A stretch of 64,000 bases of DNA from Colimorpha sp045222295 (GCA_045222295.1 JBGUXP010000004.1:1-64000); one strand, 5' to 3'. Shown: positions 56,367 to 64,000, counted from the stretch's first letter. The notes: a model not told the origin generated them from the letters alone. Made by a program: numbers and translations.

Positions 56367-57386
56367 ATGAACAGAGGCAAGAACATCTGCAAGGAGTTGA
56401 AGGCCGTCCGCAAGCGGATTGCCGAGGAAAACGGCATACCGCTAGAGATTCCGGAGTGTACATACAACGGGCCGTGCAAGGGTACCTGTCCGCGCTGCGA
56501 GAGCGAGGTGAGGTATTTGGAGAATGAATTGGCGCGGAGGATACGGATGGGCAAGGTGGCTTCGGTGGCAGGACTGGCGCTAGGATTGGCGGTGAGCAGC
56601 GGCGTGAAGGCGCAGGCGGTGACCCCCACCCCTGACCCCTCCCTCAGGGAGGGGACGGCTGACGCAGAACAGCAGACGGGCATGTGCGAGGTGACGGGCG
56701 TGGTGGTGGACGGCAGAAGCCGCCAGCCGATATCGATGGCAGAGGTGATGCTTCTCAAGAATACTGCGAAGGCACAAGTGGTGTGGACTGATAGCAATGG
56801 ATACTATCATTTCAATGTTCGCCGAGGAAGTTATATGCTGGAAGTTAGAGGTGTGGGATATATACCGTATCGCCGCGGAGTAGTCATCAAAAGAAACTCT
56901 TCGGAGCTGGGCGTTATGGAATTGACATACGATGCTTCCCTATATGACACTTACGATACTCCCCAAGTGGACACCATCGAGATGATGGGGCCGATGATGG
57001 GCGGAGAAGTGGCTGTTGTTTATGATGCGAAAGGCACAGTGATGGATGAAAAGACTCAGGAGCCGATTCCTTTTGCCAATGTCTTGATACTTAAGGACGG
57101 CAAACAGGTGAGAGGTGCCACTACCGACTTTGATGGCAATTTCAAGACGGACTTGGAGGAGGGTGTATATGATTTTGTGGTTACTTTTACCGGATACGAA
57201 AAATATTTGCGCACCGGTGTTAAGGTGCCTGACGACCTGCCGTTGAAGATTGGGTTAAGGAATAATGCAGGGGTATTGGAGGATGTGATTATTGAAGGAG
57301 ATATGAGAATACCTGTATTTGATATTGGTCCCGATGGAGGTACGCGCACTGAGATACAAGGGGTGCCGCTCTACATACAATATTAA
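56367..57386 (+). CDS. Cys-module/two carboxypeptidase-regulatory-like domains, paralogue 4
   Basis: 339 residues. N-terminal module (MNRGKNICKELKAVRKRIAE, CTYNGPCKGTCPRC), then LGLAVSSGVKAQ, again a signal-peptidase-I-like end. A different GC-rich palindrome codes part of the next stretch (TPTPDPSLREG). Two carboxypeptidase-regulatory-like domains follow: about 110-190 (CEVTGVVVDGRSRQPISMAE, WTDSNGYYHFNVRRGSY) and about 225-305 (GTVMDEKTQEPIPFANVLIL, TTDFDGNFKTDLEEGVYDF). It resembles the N-terminal domains of SusC/TonB-dependent receptors but has no barrel. Confidence 0.8.
   Translation: MNRGKNICKELKAVRKRIAEENGIPLEIPECTYNGPCKGTCPRCESEVRYLENELARRIRMGKVASVAGLALGLAVSSGVKAQAVTPTPDPSLREGTADAEQQTGMCEVTGVVVDGRSRQPISMAEVMLLKNTAKAQVVWTDSNGYYHFNVRRGSYMLEVRGVGYIPYRRGVVIKRNSSELGVMELTYDASLYDTYDTPQVDTIEMMGPMMGGEVAVVYDAKGTVMDEKTQEPIPFANVLILKDGKQVRGATTDFDGNFKTDLEEGVYDFVVTFTGYEKYLRTGVKVPDDLPLKIGLRNNAGVLEDVIIEGDMRIPVFDIGPDGGTRTEIQGVPLYIQY
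56617..56665. repeat. GC-rich palindrome in paralogue 4
   Basis: CCCCTCCC-TCA-GGGAGGGG with CACCCCTGAC before it; in frame, at the same place in the protein as the repeats of paralogues 1 and 2. Confidence 0.75.
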
Positions 57387-57415
57387 TAATCGTTGAATTT
57401 GCTGTTAAATAAGAT

Positions 57416-58057
57416 ATGGAAGGGGTACCGTTCATAGGCATTGACCGTCACAGGATAGGCATCGACGGGGTGGGGGTGACCACGCTGGCGGCCTTCCATG
57501 GATGTCCGCTGAGGTGTAAGTACTGTTTGAACCACCGCTGTCTCGAGGCTCCCGACAATCTGCCGCGCTACACACCAGAGCAGCTCTACAATTATGTGGG
57601 GGTGGACAATCTTTATTTTATCGCCACCGGCGGCGGTGTCTGTTTCGGCGGCGGCGAGCCGCTGCTGAGGGTGGATTTCCTCACCGAGTTTAAGGAACTC
57701 TGTGGCAAGGGATGGAACCTCACGGCGGAGACCTCGCTGCAGGTGCCGCGCGAGGCGGTGGAGCAGGCCTCCAGTGTGGTCGGCGATTTTATCGTCGACA
57801 TCAAGGAGAGCAACCCCGACACCTATAAGGCCTACACAGGCGGCGACGCGCAGCGCGCCTGGGACAACCTTGAATGGCTGATACAAAAAAAGGGACCCGA
57901 ACATGTGATTGTCCGAGTCCCGTTGATTCCTGATTTCAACACCGAAGCCGACTGCGACCGCACGGCCGAGCGCCTGAAGGCGATGGGTGTCACCAAGATT
58001 GATAGGTTTACCTATAAGCCTCACCCCCGGCCCCTCTCCGAGCGGAGAGGGGAGTAG
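57416..58057 (+). CDS. radical SAM activating-enzyme-like protein (PflA family), repeat-coded C-terminus
   Basis: 213 residues. The cluster motif HGCPLRCKYCLNHRC (C-x3-C-x2-C at about 30-37) and FGGGEPLLRVDFLTEF (GGE motif) mark the glycyl-radical-activating branch, followed by DIKESNPDTYKAYTGGD and VRVPLIPDFN. The fold normally continues a little further; here the frame ends in a palindromic repeat that codes HPRPLSERRGE and the stop, so the C-terminus may be truncated by insertion. The target enzyme is not in the window. Confidence 0.8.
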   Translation: MEGVPFIGIDRHRIGIDGVGVTTLAAFHGCPLRCKYCLNHRCLEAPDNLPRYTPEQLYNYVGVDNLYFIATGGGVCFGGGEPLLRVDFLTEFKELCGKGWNLTAETSLQVPREAVEQASSVVGDFIVDIKESNPDTYKAYTGGDAQRAWDNLEWLIQKKGPEHVIVRVPLIPDFNTEADCDRTAERLKAMGVTKIDRFTYKPHPRPLSERRGE

Positions 58058-58109
58058 AATGTGTGGTATCTATCCCCCTCGCCATTTGGAGAGGGGTTAG
58101 GAGTGAGGC
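58021..58109. repeat. palindromic GC-rich element between converging genes
   Basis: GCCTCAC at the left end and GTGAGGC at the right are inverted; inside are CCCCTCTCC-GAGC-GGAGAGGGG and CCCCCTCGCC...GGAGAGGGG. It supplies the 3' end and stop of the radical SAM gene and the last codons of the CDF gene on the other strand. Confidence 0.75.
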
Positions 58110-59038
58110 TGGCAGTCGTGATCGTGGCAGTGTGAACTTTTCGTCTCTAATTCTAATGTGCTGTGGTGGATGCCGAGGCCGTCGAGCATCTCCTTGACAC
58201 GGTCGGTGACCTCTTCGAGCATCGATGTTTCGGGGATGACGATGTGGCAGGTGAGGGCCGTCTCGGTGGTGGAGATGGCCCAGATATGCATGTGGTGCAC
58301 GTTGAGGACACCCTCGACGGAGGAGATGCGGTTCTGGATGTCGTCGACATCGAAGCCTTCGGGCACGGCGTCGGTGCTCATGCGGAGACTCTCGGAGAGG
58401 AGGTTCCAAGTACTGACGAGGATGACCACGGCGATGACGATACCGATGATGGGGTCGACGGCCGTCCAGCCGGTGTATTTGATGACGATGCCGCTGACAA
58501 CCACGCCGACGCTGACCAGCGTGTCGGCCAGCATGTGGAGGAATGCTCCGCGGGTGTTGATGTCGTGCTGGTTCTGACGGCTGAGGACCCAGGCGGTGAT
58601 GCCGTTGATGACGATGCCCACCGAGGCAGTCCAGATGATGAGGTCGGCACCTACATCAGAGGGGTGGAAGAACTTGTCGACGCTCTCGACGATGATGGCG
58701 CCTACGGCCACCAGAAGGATGATGGCGTTGAGTAGCGAGATGAGCACCGAGGCTTTGCGGTGGCCATAGGTGAAGCGCTTGGTGGCGTGGCTCGAGGCCA
58801 GTTTGAGGGCTATCATGGCCAGGATGAGCGAGAAGACATCGCTGAGGTTGTGTCCGGCATCGGAGAGGAGGCCCAGCGAGTTGCCGACGATACCGGCGAT
58901 GACCTCGACGATGACGAAGGCCAGGTTGAGCGCTACGGCTACGATATAGATAGTAGACAACTTCTCTACTACGTGCGCGTGATGGTGACCGTGATGGTCG
59001 TGAGCATGCTCGTGCTCATGATGATGTTCGTGCGTCAT
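58097..59038 (-). CDS. cation diffusion facilitator (Zn/Co/Cd efflux)
   Basis: 313 residues. His-rich N-terminus (HEHHHEHEHAHDHHGHHHAH) for metal capture, six membrane helices, and the metal-site residues LLSDAGHNLSDVFSLIL (HxxxD) and HMLADTLVSVGVV. The cytoplasmic C-terminal domain (EGVLNVHHMHIWAISTTETALTCHIV) ends in another His/Cys-rich tail coded partly by the repeat at 58021-58109. Zinc is the most likely substrate. Own promoter at 59071. Confidence 0.93.
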   Translation of the reverse strand: MTHEHHHEHEHAHDHHGHHHAHVVEKLSTIYIVAVALNLAFVIVEVIAGIVGNSLGLLSDAGHNLSDVFSLILAMIALKLASSHATKRFTYGHRKASVLISLLNAIILLVAVGAIIVESVDKFFHPSDVGADLIIWTASVGIVINGITAWVLSRQNQHDINTRGAFLHMLADTLVSVGVVVSGIVIKYTGWTAVDPIIGIVIAVVILVSTWNLLSESLRMSTDAVPEGFDVDDIQNRISSVEGVLNVHHMHIWAISTTETALTCHIVIPETSMLEEVTDRVKEMLDGLGIHHSTLELETKSSHCHDHDCQPHS

Positions 59039-59070
59039 AATTATTGCTTTTTTGTTTGATTTTCTGTTTG

Positions 59071-59078
59071 CAAAATTA
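59071..59078 (-). promoter_or_regulatory. -7 element for the CDF gene
   Basis: The minus strand reads TAATTTTG followed by CA, 32 bases before the ATG. Confidence 0.68.
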
Positions 59079-59099
59079 CGAACATTTCTGGAAACGGAA

Positions 59100-59132
59100 G
59101 GCTCACCAACATTGGTGAAACGATGGTGAGCC
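59100..59132. repeat. 9-bp inverted repeat between the CDF gene and frdB
   Basis: GGCTCACCA and TGGTGAGCC with a 15-base loop; a T-rich stretch (59141-59152) follows on the plus strand. It may be the terminator of frdCAB read in reverse context, or an operator; direction does not fit a simple minus-strand terminator. Confidence 0.45.
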
Positions 59133-59202
59133 TAGGGGTTGTTTTTTATTTTTCGACTAGTCGTCTTTGCGTTTGTGGGCATAGGTTTGGCCCCAAACAC
59201 GG

Positions 59203-59961
59203 TTATTCGTTGCGGTCTCGACCGAACAACTGACCTATCCAGTTGCGGTTCAGGCGGGCGATGTTCTGGCGCTTGATTTGTTTGGGACACTCGGCCTCGC
59301 AGGCGTAGGTGTTGGTGCAGGAGCCGAATCCGAGTTCGTCCATCTTGCAGACCATCTTCTTGACGCGGTCCATGGCCTCGGGCTGACCCTGCGGCAGGAG
59401 GGCAAGGTGGCTCACCTTGGCACCGACGAAGAGCATGGCGGAGGCGTTCTTACAGGCAGCCACGCAGGCACCGCAGCCGATGCAGGCGGCAGCATCCATA
59501 GCTTGGTCGGCCTTGTGCTTGGGCACCAGGATATTGTTGGCATCGGGCACGCCGCCGGTGGTGGCGCTGATATAGCCGCCGGCCTGGATAATCTTGTCGA
59601 AGGCGGTGCGGTCGACCACGAGGTCGCGGATGACGGGGAAGGCTTTGGCACGCCAAGGCTCAATCCAGATTTCGTCGCCGTCGTTGAAGTGGCGCATGTG
59701 GAGTTGGCAGGTGGTCACGCCATCGTCGTTGCCGTGGGGACGGCCGTTGATGTAAAGACCGCACATGCCACAGATACCCTCGCGGCAGTCGTTGTCGAAG
59801 CAGACGGGGTGGGCGATGTGGTCGTTGATGAGCTGCTCATTGAGCTGGTCGAGCATCTCGAGGAACGAGCATTCGGCACTGATATTGTCAATGTGATAGG
59901 TCTCGAAATGGCCTTTGGCGTGGGCATTCTCCTGACGCCAGATATGTAGTGTGAATTTCAT
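59203..59961 (-). CDS. frdB: fumarate reductase/succinate dehydrogenase iron-sulfur subunit
   Basis: 252 residues linking the flavin to the membrane subunit. A 2Fe-2S motif (CFDNDCREGICGMCGLY and later CQLHM), then CIGCGACVAACKNAS (4Fe-4S) and the 3Fe-4S type C-x-NTYACEAECPKQI. Cytoplasmic side of the membrane. 3 bases after frdA; last gene of the frdCAB set. Confidence 0.95.
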   Translation of the reverse strand: MKFTLHIWRQENAHAKGHFETYHIDNISAECSFLEMLDQLNEQLINDHIAHPVCFDNDCREGICGMCGLYINGRPHGNDDGVTTCQLHMRHFNDGDEIWIEPWRAKAFPVIRDLVVDRTAFDKIIQAGGYISATTGGVPDANNILVPKHKADQAMDAAACIGCGACVAACKNASAMLFVGAKVSHLALLPQGQPEAMDRVKKMVCKMDELGFGSCTNTYACEAECPKQIKRQNIARLNRNWIGQLFGRDRNE

Positions 59962-59964
59962 GGC

Positions 59965-61917
59965 TTACTTGTAATTACGTTTGACTATCTGGATGTGCTC
60001 GTAGTTGAGCTCTTCCTTATGCATCACTTCGGGTTTGTCGTGGCCTTGATACTCCCAGGCAGCGACGAACATGAAGTTCTCGTCGTCGCGCTGCGTCTCA
60101 CCATCTTCGGTCTGGTGCTCAATGCGGAAGTGTCCGCCGCAGGACTCTTCGCGCTGGGCGGCATCGGCGACGATGAGGCGTGCCAGTTCGAAGTAGTCTT
60201 CCAGACGGTAGGCTTTCTCGAGCTCGGGATTCATCTCGCCGACCTTGCCGGGGATGGTGACATGCTGATAGAAGTCGGCCTCGAGTTCGGCAATCTTCTG
60301 CTCGGCGGTAGCCAGACTCTCCTTGCTGCGGGCCATACCGCAGTATTCCCACATGATGCGTCCGAGGGCTTTGTGGTAGTGGTCGACGGAGAAGCTGGAG
60401 CTTCCGGAATTTCCGGAGATGGTCATCAAGCCATCGAGGCGGGCGCGCACGTTTGCTTCAGCTTCGTCGAACTCCGGACCTTCGGCTTTAATCTTGCCGA
60501 CGTAAATCTGGTCGGCGAGGTAGTTCTGGAGGGTGTAGGGGAGGACGAAGTAGCCGTCGGCGAGACCCTGCATGAGGGCGGAGGCACCGAGGCGGTTGGC
60601 GCCGTGGTCGCTGAAGTTGGCCTCACCCGCAGCGAAGAGGCCGGGGATGGTGGTCTGCAACTCATAGTCGACCCAGAGGCCGCCCATAGTGTAGTGAATG
60701 GCGGGGTAGATCATCATCGGGTACTCGTAGGGATCCACGTCGACAATCTTCTGGTACATCTGGAAGAGGTTGCCATATTTCTGCTCGACGACATTACGGC
60801 CGAGGCGTTTGATGGCATCGGCGAAGTCGAGGTAGACGGCCAGGCCGGTGGGGCCTACGCCGTAGCCGGCATCGCAGCGCTCCTTGGCGGCACGGCTGGC
60901 GACATCGCGCGGCACCAGGTTGCCGAAAGCGGGATAGCGGCGCTCGAGGTAGTAGTCGCGGTCTTCCTCGGCGATATCGAGGGCGGTCTTTTCACCGCGG
61001 CGGATGGCTTCGGCATCCTCTTTCTTCTTGGGAACCCAGATGCGGCCGTCGTTACGGAGCGACTCACTCATGAGGGTGAGTTTTGACTGGTAGTCGCCGT
61101 GGACGGGGATGCAGGTAGGGTGGATCTGCACGTAGCAGGGGTTGGCGAAGGCGGCGCCGCGACGGTGGCAGACCCAGGCGGCGGAGCCGTTGCTGTTCAT
61201 GGCGTTGGTGGAGAGGTAGTAGATGTTGCCATAACCACCGGAGGCCACCACGACTGCATGGGCGGCGTAACGCTCCAGTTCGCCGGTGACGAGGTTGCGG
61301 ACGATGATACCGCGGGCGCGGCCGTCTTTGACCACAAGGTCCATCATCTCGTGACGCTCGTGCAGCACCACGGTGCCACGGGCAATCTCACGGCTCAGGG
61401 CACCATAGGCGCCCAGCAGCAGCTGCTGGCCGGTCTGGCCGCGGGCGTAGAAGGTTCGGGAGACCTGTGCACCTCCGAAGGAACGGTTGTCGAGCAGACC
61501 GCTATAGTCGCGGGCGAAGGGAACGCCCTGGGCGACACACTGGTCGATGATGTCGCCGCTGACCTCAGCCAGACGGTAGACGTTGGCTTCACGGGCACGG
61601 TAGTCGCCACCCTTGATGGTGTCCTTGAAGAGACGCTCCACGCTGTCGCCGTCGTTCTGATAGTTCTTGGCAGCGTTGATACCGCCTTGTGCGGCGATGG
61701 AGTGTGCGCGACGCGGCGAATCCTGGATGCAGAAGATGTCCACATGGAATCCTAGGGCGCCGAGAGAGGCGGCGGCAGAGGCACCGGCAAGACCGGTACC
61801 CACCACGATGATGTCGAGCTTGCGCTTGTTGGCGGGGTTCACCAGTTTTTGCGCGGCTTTGTAATTGGTCCATTTCTGACTAAGAGGACCTTCGGGTATT
61901 TTGGAATCTAATTTCAT
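59965..61917 (-). CDS. frdA: fumarate reductase/succinate dehydrogenase flavoprotein subunit
   Basis: 650 residues from the ATG at 61917. IIVVGTGLAGASAAASLGALGF is the FAD loop; HSIAAQGGINAAKNYQNDGDS contains the flavin-attachment His region; the catalytic segment QIHPTCIPVHGD and the C-terminal LFAAGEANFSDHGANRLGASALMQG are typical. The direction (fumarate reduction versus succinate oxidation) is inferred from the anaerobic context. 86 bases separate it from frdC and hold a 9-bp array. Confidence 0.96.
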   Translation of the reverse strand: MKLDSKIPEGPLSQKWTNYKAAQKLVNPANKRKLDIIVVGTGLAGASAAASLGALGFHVDIFCIQDSPRRAHSIAAQGGINAAKNYQNDGDSVERLFKDTIKGGDYRAREANVYRLAEVSGDIIDQCVAQGVPFARDYSGLLDNRSFGGAQVSRTFYARGQTGQQLLLGAYGALSREIARGTVVLHERHEMMDLVVKDGRARGIIVRNLVTGELERYAAHAVVVASGGYGNIYYLSTNAMNSNGSAAWVCHRRGAAFANPCYVQIHPTCIPVHGDYQSKLTLMSESLRNDGRIWVPKKKEDAEAIRRGEKTALDIAEEDRDYYLERRYPAFGNLVPRDVASRAAKERCDAGYGVGPTGLAVYLDFADAIKRLGRNVVEQKYGNLFQMYQKIVDVDPYEYPMMIYPAIHYTMGGLWVDYELQTTIPGLFAAGEANFSDHGANRLGASALMQGLADGYFVLPYTLQNYLADQIYVGKIKAEGPEFDEAEANVRARLDGLMTISGNSGSSSFSVDHYHKALGRIMWEYCGMARSKESLATAEQKIAELEADFYQHVTIPGKVGEMNPELEKAYRLEDYFELARLIVADAAQREESCGGHFRIEHQTEDGETQRDDENFMFVAAWEYQGHDKPEVMHKEELNYEHIQIVKRNYK

Positions 61918-61934
61918 TTTCTTTTCTTTTTTCA

Positions 61935-61961
61935 ATCAGAACCATCAGAACTATCAGAATC
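61935..61961. repeat. 9-bp tandem array in the frdC-frdA spacer
   Basis: ATCAGAACC, ATCAGAACT, ATCAGAATC in a row. Confidence 0.85.
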
Positions 61962-62003
61962 TCTTTTTGTTCTTTTCGTTCTGATTGAGATTACTTTATT
62001 TGG

Positions 62004-62969
62004 TTAAAGGCCGAGGTAGACGAGGATGGGCACACAGGCGAAGCCGAGGACGATAACCCAGGTGTAGATTTTGCCGAGGACTTCGATGATGGGGTTGTAG
62101 CGGTAGTTGTTCAGACCGAGGGACTGGAAGACCGAGGGGAAGGCGTGGGTGAGGTGGAGGAAGATGATGAGGAAGAAGAAGAGGTAGCCGATGACGATAT
62201 GCAGGTGGCTGAACTTCTCGCGGGTGAGGTAGTAGAAGTCGGGCTCCACGCCGCAGTCAGGTGCTTTCTCTTTCAGCATGGTGCGCTGCTCGTAGTTGAG
62301 GTGGCGTATCCATTTGTGGTCGTCGGAAAAATTCTGCTCGGCCATGGCGTTGCTGAGGAGCTCGGCGACAGGCACCGCGTTGCGGAGGTTCTGGAGATTG
62401 TTCTCCATCTCGGCCTGCTGGTCGGGAGTCATCTGGTTGGCATACATAGCCATCTGGCTTTCGACATTGGCCACCACGTCGGCAGGAGTCATGCCGCTCT
62501 GGGCAGAATACTGCATGAGGGTGTTGACCTCGTCGTTCTGCAGTTTCTCCACCTCAACCATGTATTTGCCCTTGACGACACCCACTTTGACAAAGTAGAA
62601 GTCGTAGAAGTGGATGCAGATGCAGGCGAAGATGAGGATACCGGTCCACACCATGAGTTTGGAAGCGGGGTGGGTCTTAGTACGTGAGGGCTGGTGGTAG
62701 CGTGTGGGGCGAGCCAGACGGTTGGTCACGGCGAGCCAGATGGTGAGGGCTATGTGCAGCAGGATGACGCCCAGCAACACCAGCTCGAATATCTTCACCA
62801 CCCAGTTGGTGCCCATGAAATGGCAGAAGGCGGAATACCATGCGCCGTCGTCATGGCGCAGGATGAAGAGGTTGGCTGTCATGTGGAACAAGAGGAAGAG
62901 CAGCAGGAAGCCGCCGACCAAGGCCACTAACATCTTCTTCGTAATGGAGTGTATCTTCGGTAAATTCAT
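62004..62969 (-). CDS. frdC: fumarate reductase/succinate dehydrogenase membrane cytochrome b subunit with a large loop
   Basis: 321 residues with five hydrophobic segments (about 13-35, 60-82, 104-126, 255-275, 300-320) and several His residues in them as heme ligand candidates (H29, H72, H120, H257, H272). The Bacteroidetes subunit is usually about 220-230 residues. The excess is one charged loop of about 120 residues (131-252) between helices 3 and 4, rich in Gln, Asn and Met. First gene of the operon; promoter at 63014. Confidence 0.88.
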   Translation of the reverse strand: MNLPKIHSITKKMLVALVGGFLLLFLLFHMTANLFILRHDDGAWYSAFCHFMGTNWVVKIFELVLLGVILLHIALTIWLAVTNRLARPTRYHQPSRTKTHPASKLMVWTGILIFACICIHFYDFYFVKVGVVKGKYMVEVEKLQNDEVNTLMQYSAQSGMTPADVVANVESQMAMYANQMTPDQQAEMENNLQNLRNAVPVAELLSNAMAEQNFSDDHKWIRHLNYEQRTMLKEKAPDCGVEPDFYYLTREKFSHLHIVIGYLFFFLIIFLHLTHAFPSVFQSLGLNNYRYNPIIEVLGKIYTWVIVLGFACVPILVYLGL

Positions 62970-63013
62970 ATAGGTGAATATTATATGTTTTTATTATTAC
63001 GTTTTTGAGTGTG

Positions 63014-63021
63014 CAAATATA
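63014..63021 (-). promoter_or_regulatory. -7 element for frdCAB
   Basis: The minus strand reads TATATTTG followed by CA, 44 bases before the frdC ATG and just past the nqrF stop. Confidence 0.7.
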
Positions 63022-63030
63022 CACATTTTT

Positions 63031-64000
63031 TTATTTCTTAGGAGCGCCGCCTCCAAAGTCGTCATAGGCGATGTTTTCGGGTTGGACACCCAGGCTGTCG
63101 AGCATTTTGACCACGGCACTGCTCATGGGACCGGGACCGCACATGTAGTATTCGATATCCTCGGGAGCGGGATGGTTCTTGAGGTAGGTGTCGTACATCA
63201 CATTGTGGACGAATCCTGCGGTATATTTCACTCCTGCGGCATCTGCTGCCGGGTCGGGGCGGTCGAGAGCCAGGTGGAAGTGGAAGTTGGTGTGGTCTTT
63301 CTCCAGCTGGTGGAAGTCGTCGAGATAGAACACCTCGTTAAGTGCACGTGCACCATAGAAGTAGTGCATGGGGCGCTGTTGGCAGTTGAGGGTACGTGTG
63401 AGATGCATGATTTGAGCACGCAGGGGAGCCATGCCGGCACCACCGCCTACCCATATCATCTCGTTGCCCTTCGGGTCGTCGGTCCAGGTGCCGTTTTCGG
63501 TACCACGGACACTGAATTCGCCATAAGGACCACTCATGATGACCTTGTCGCCGGGCTTCAACGAGAAAATGTAGCTGGAGGCGATACCGGGGTTGACGTT
63601 CTGGAAGCCGCTGCGGTCGGCGGTGAAGGGCGGTGTGGCGATACGCACGGTAAGCATGAAGACATCGCCTTCGGCAGGATAGTTGGCCATGGAGTAGGCA
63701 CGTACCGTAGGCTCGGTATTGACGCAGACGAGGTCGAACATCTTGAATTTCTCCCATGCCGGCAGGTATTCTTCGCCGATGAGGCTCTTGTCAAACGAGC
63801 TGTAGGGGATGCGGAAGGTGGGAATCTTGATCTGTGCGTAGGAGCCAGGCACGAAGTCCATGTGCTCGCCGGCAGGCAGCTGCACTTTGAACTCCTTGAT
63901 GAAGGTGGCCACATTGCGGTTGGAGACCACGGTGCACTCGTATTCCTTGATGCTGAGGATGCTCTCGGGAAGTTTCAGGCTCAGGTCTTCCTTGACCTTC
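63031..64000 (-). CDS. nqrF: Na+-translocating NADH:quinone reductase subunit F, 5' part beyond window
   Basis: The frame is open to the right edge, so the N-terminal membrane helix and the 2Fe-2S ferredoxin domain lie outside. What is visible is the FAD/NADH reductase part: ECTVVSNRNVATFIKEFKVQ, FVPGSYAQIKIP, VRAYSMANYPAEGD (FAD motif RxYS), GPYGEFSVRGTENGTW, MIWVGGGAGMAPLRAQIMHL (NADH motif) and the end YYMCGPGPMSSAVVKMLDSLG and DDFGGG. It implies an nqrABCDEF cluster to the right. The organism therefore has both Nqr and Rnf. Confidence 0.94.
   Translation of the reverse strand, partial: KVKEDLSLKLPESILSIKEYECTVVSNRNVATFIKEFKVQLPAGEHMDFVPGSYAQIKIPTFRIPYSSFDKSLIGEEYLPAWEKFKMFDLVCVNTEPTVRAYSMANYPAEGDVFMLTVRIATPPFTADRSGFQNVNPGIASSYIFSLKPGDKVIMSGPYGEFSVRGTENGTWTDDPKGNEMIWVGGGAGMAPLRAQIMHLTRTLNCQQRPMHYFYGARALNEVFYLDDFHQLEKDHTNFHFHLALDRPDPAADAAGVKYTAGFVHNVMYDTYLKNHPAPEDIEYYMCGPGPMSSAVVKMLDSLGVQPENIAYDDFGGGAPKK

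Noticed and set aside
53581..58109. Complete insertion sequence
   Set aside because: The palindromic elements have no transposase gene nearby, so they can only be non-autonomous or structural repeats.

Overview
The window looks like a chromosome segment of an anaerobic member of the Bacteroidales. The evidence is: promoters of the Bacteroidetes TTTG-N19/20-TAnnTTTG type before many genes; almost no Shine-Dalgarno signals; two large proteins with type B C-terminal sorting domains of the type IX secretion system; gliding/Por-like envelope proteins; and typical genes such as GWxTD, RidA, FrdCAB and NqrF. Genus cannot be read from this window.

Layout. 1-4110 (minus): the edge of a four-helix-bundle protein gene, then a ridA-acd-etfB-etfA run. 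4311-8071 (plus): anmK, a tRNA-Met, meaB and hemW. 8054-9370 (minus): a SPOR protein and a universal stress protein. 9575-14041 (plus): an Rnf operon in the order B-C-D-G-E with no rnfA. 14128-23151 (plus): a secreted hypothetical protein, a 1032-residue T9SS cargo, dnaG, a sigma-54 activator, aroA and miaA. 23599-25239 (minus): hbd and crt. 25303-33463 (minus): cca, a MORN-type lipoprotein, uvrC, a GldH-like lipoprotein, asd and a second T9SS cargo. 33785-47873 (plus): topA, a GT2 fusion, a beta-barrel protein, coaD, recG, a GNAT, mltG, nadE, a GWxTD protein, a lipid A-type acyltransferase and a second GT2. 47874-52981 (minus): OmpH/Skp, gltX, a PorT-like barrel and a DPP-IV-like peptidase. 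53324-57386 (plus): four tandem paralogues with a shared Cys-rich N-terminus. Then a radical SAM activase (plus), a CDF metal exporter (minus), frdCAB (minus) and the 3' part of nqrF (minus, cut by the right edge).

How the genes work together. Crt, Hbd and Bcd-EtfAB supply the middle steps from 3-hydroxybutyryl-CoA to butyryl-CoA. Rnf and Nqr would couple ferredoxin or NADH oxidation to ion pumping. Fumarate reductase is the electron sink. Thiolase and the final butyrate-forming step are not in this window. MeaB suggests a B12-dependent methylmalonyl-CoA mutase elsewhere.

Most unusual points: (1) many short degenerate tandem arrays with fixed periods of 7, 9, 10, 11 or 14 bp fill spacers and also sit inside essential genes; (2) the four-paralogue cluster puts a C-x5-C-x3-C-x2-C module in front of a lipobox or signal-peptidase-like segment, followed by different periplasmic domains; (3) NadE has an apparently dead glutaminase domain; (4) the Rnf operon lacks rnfA; (5) palindromic GC-rich inserts lie in or at the ends of several ORFs.
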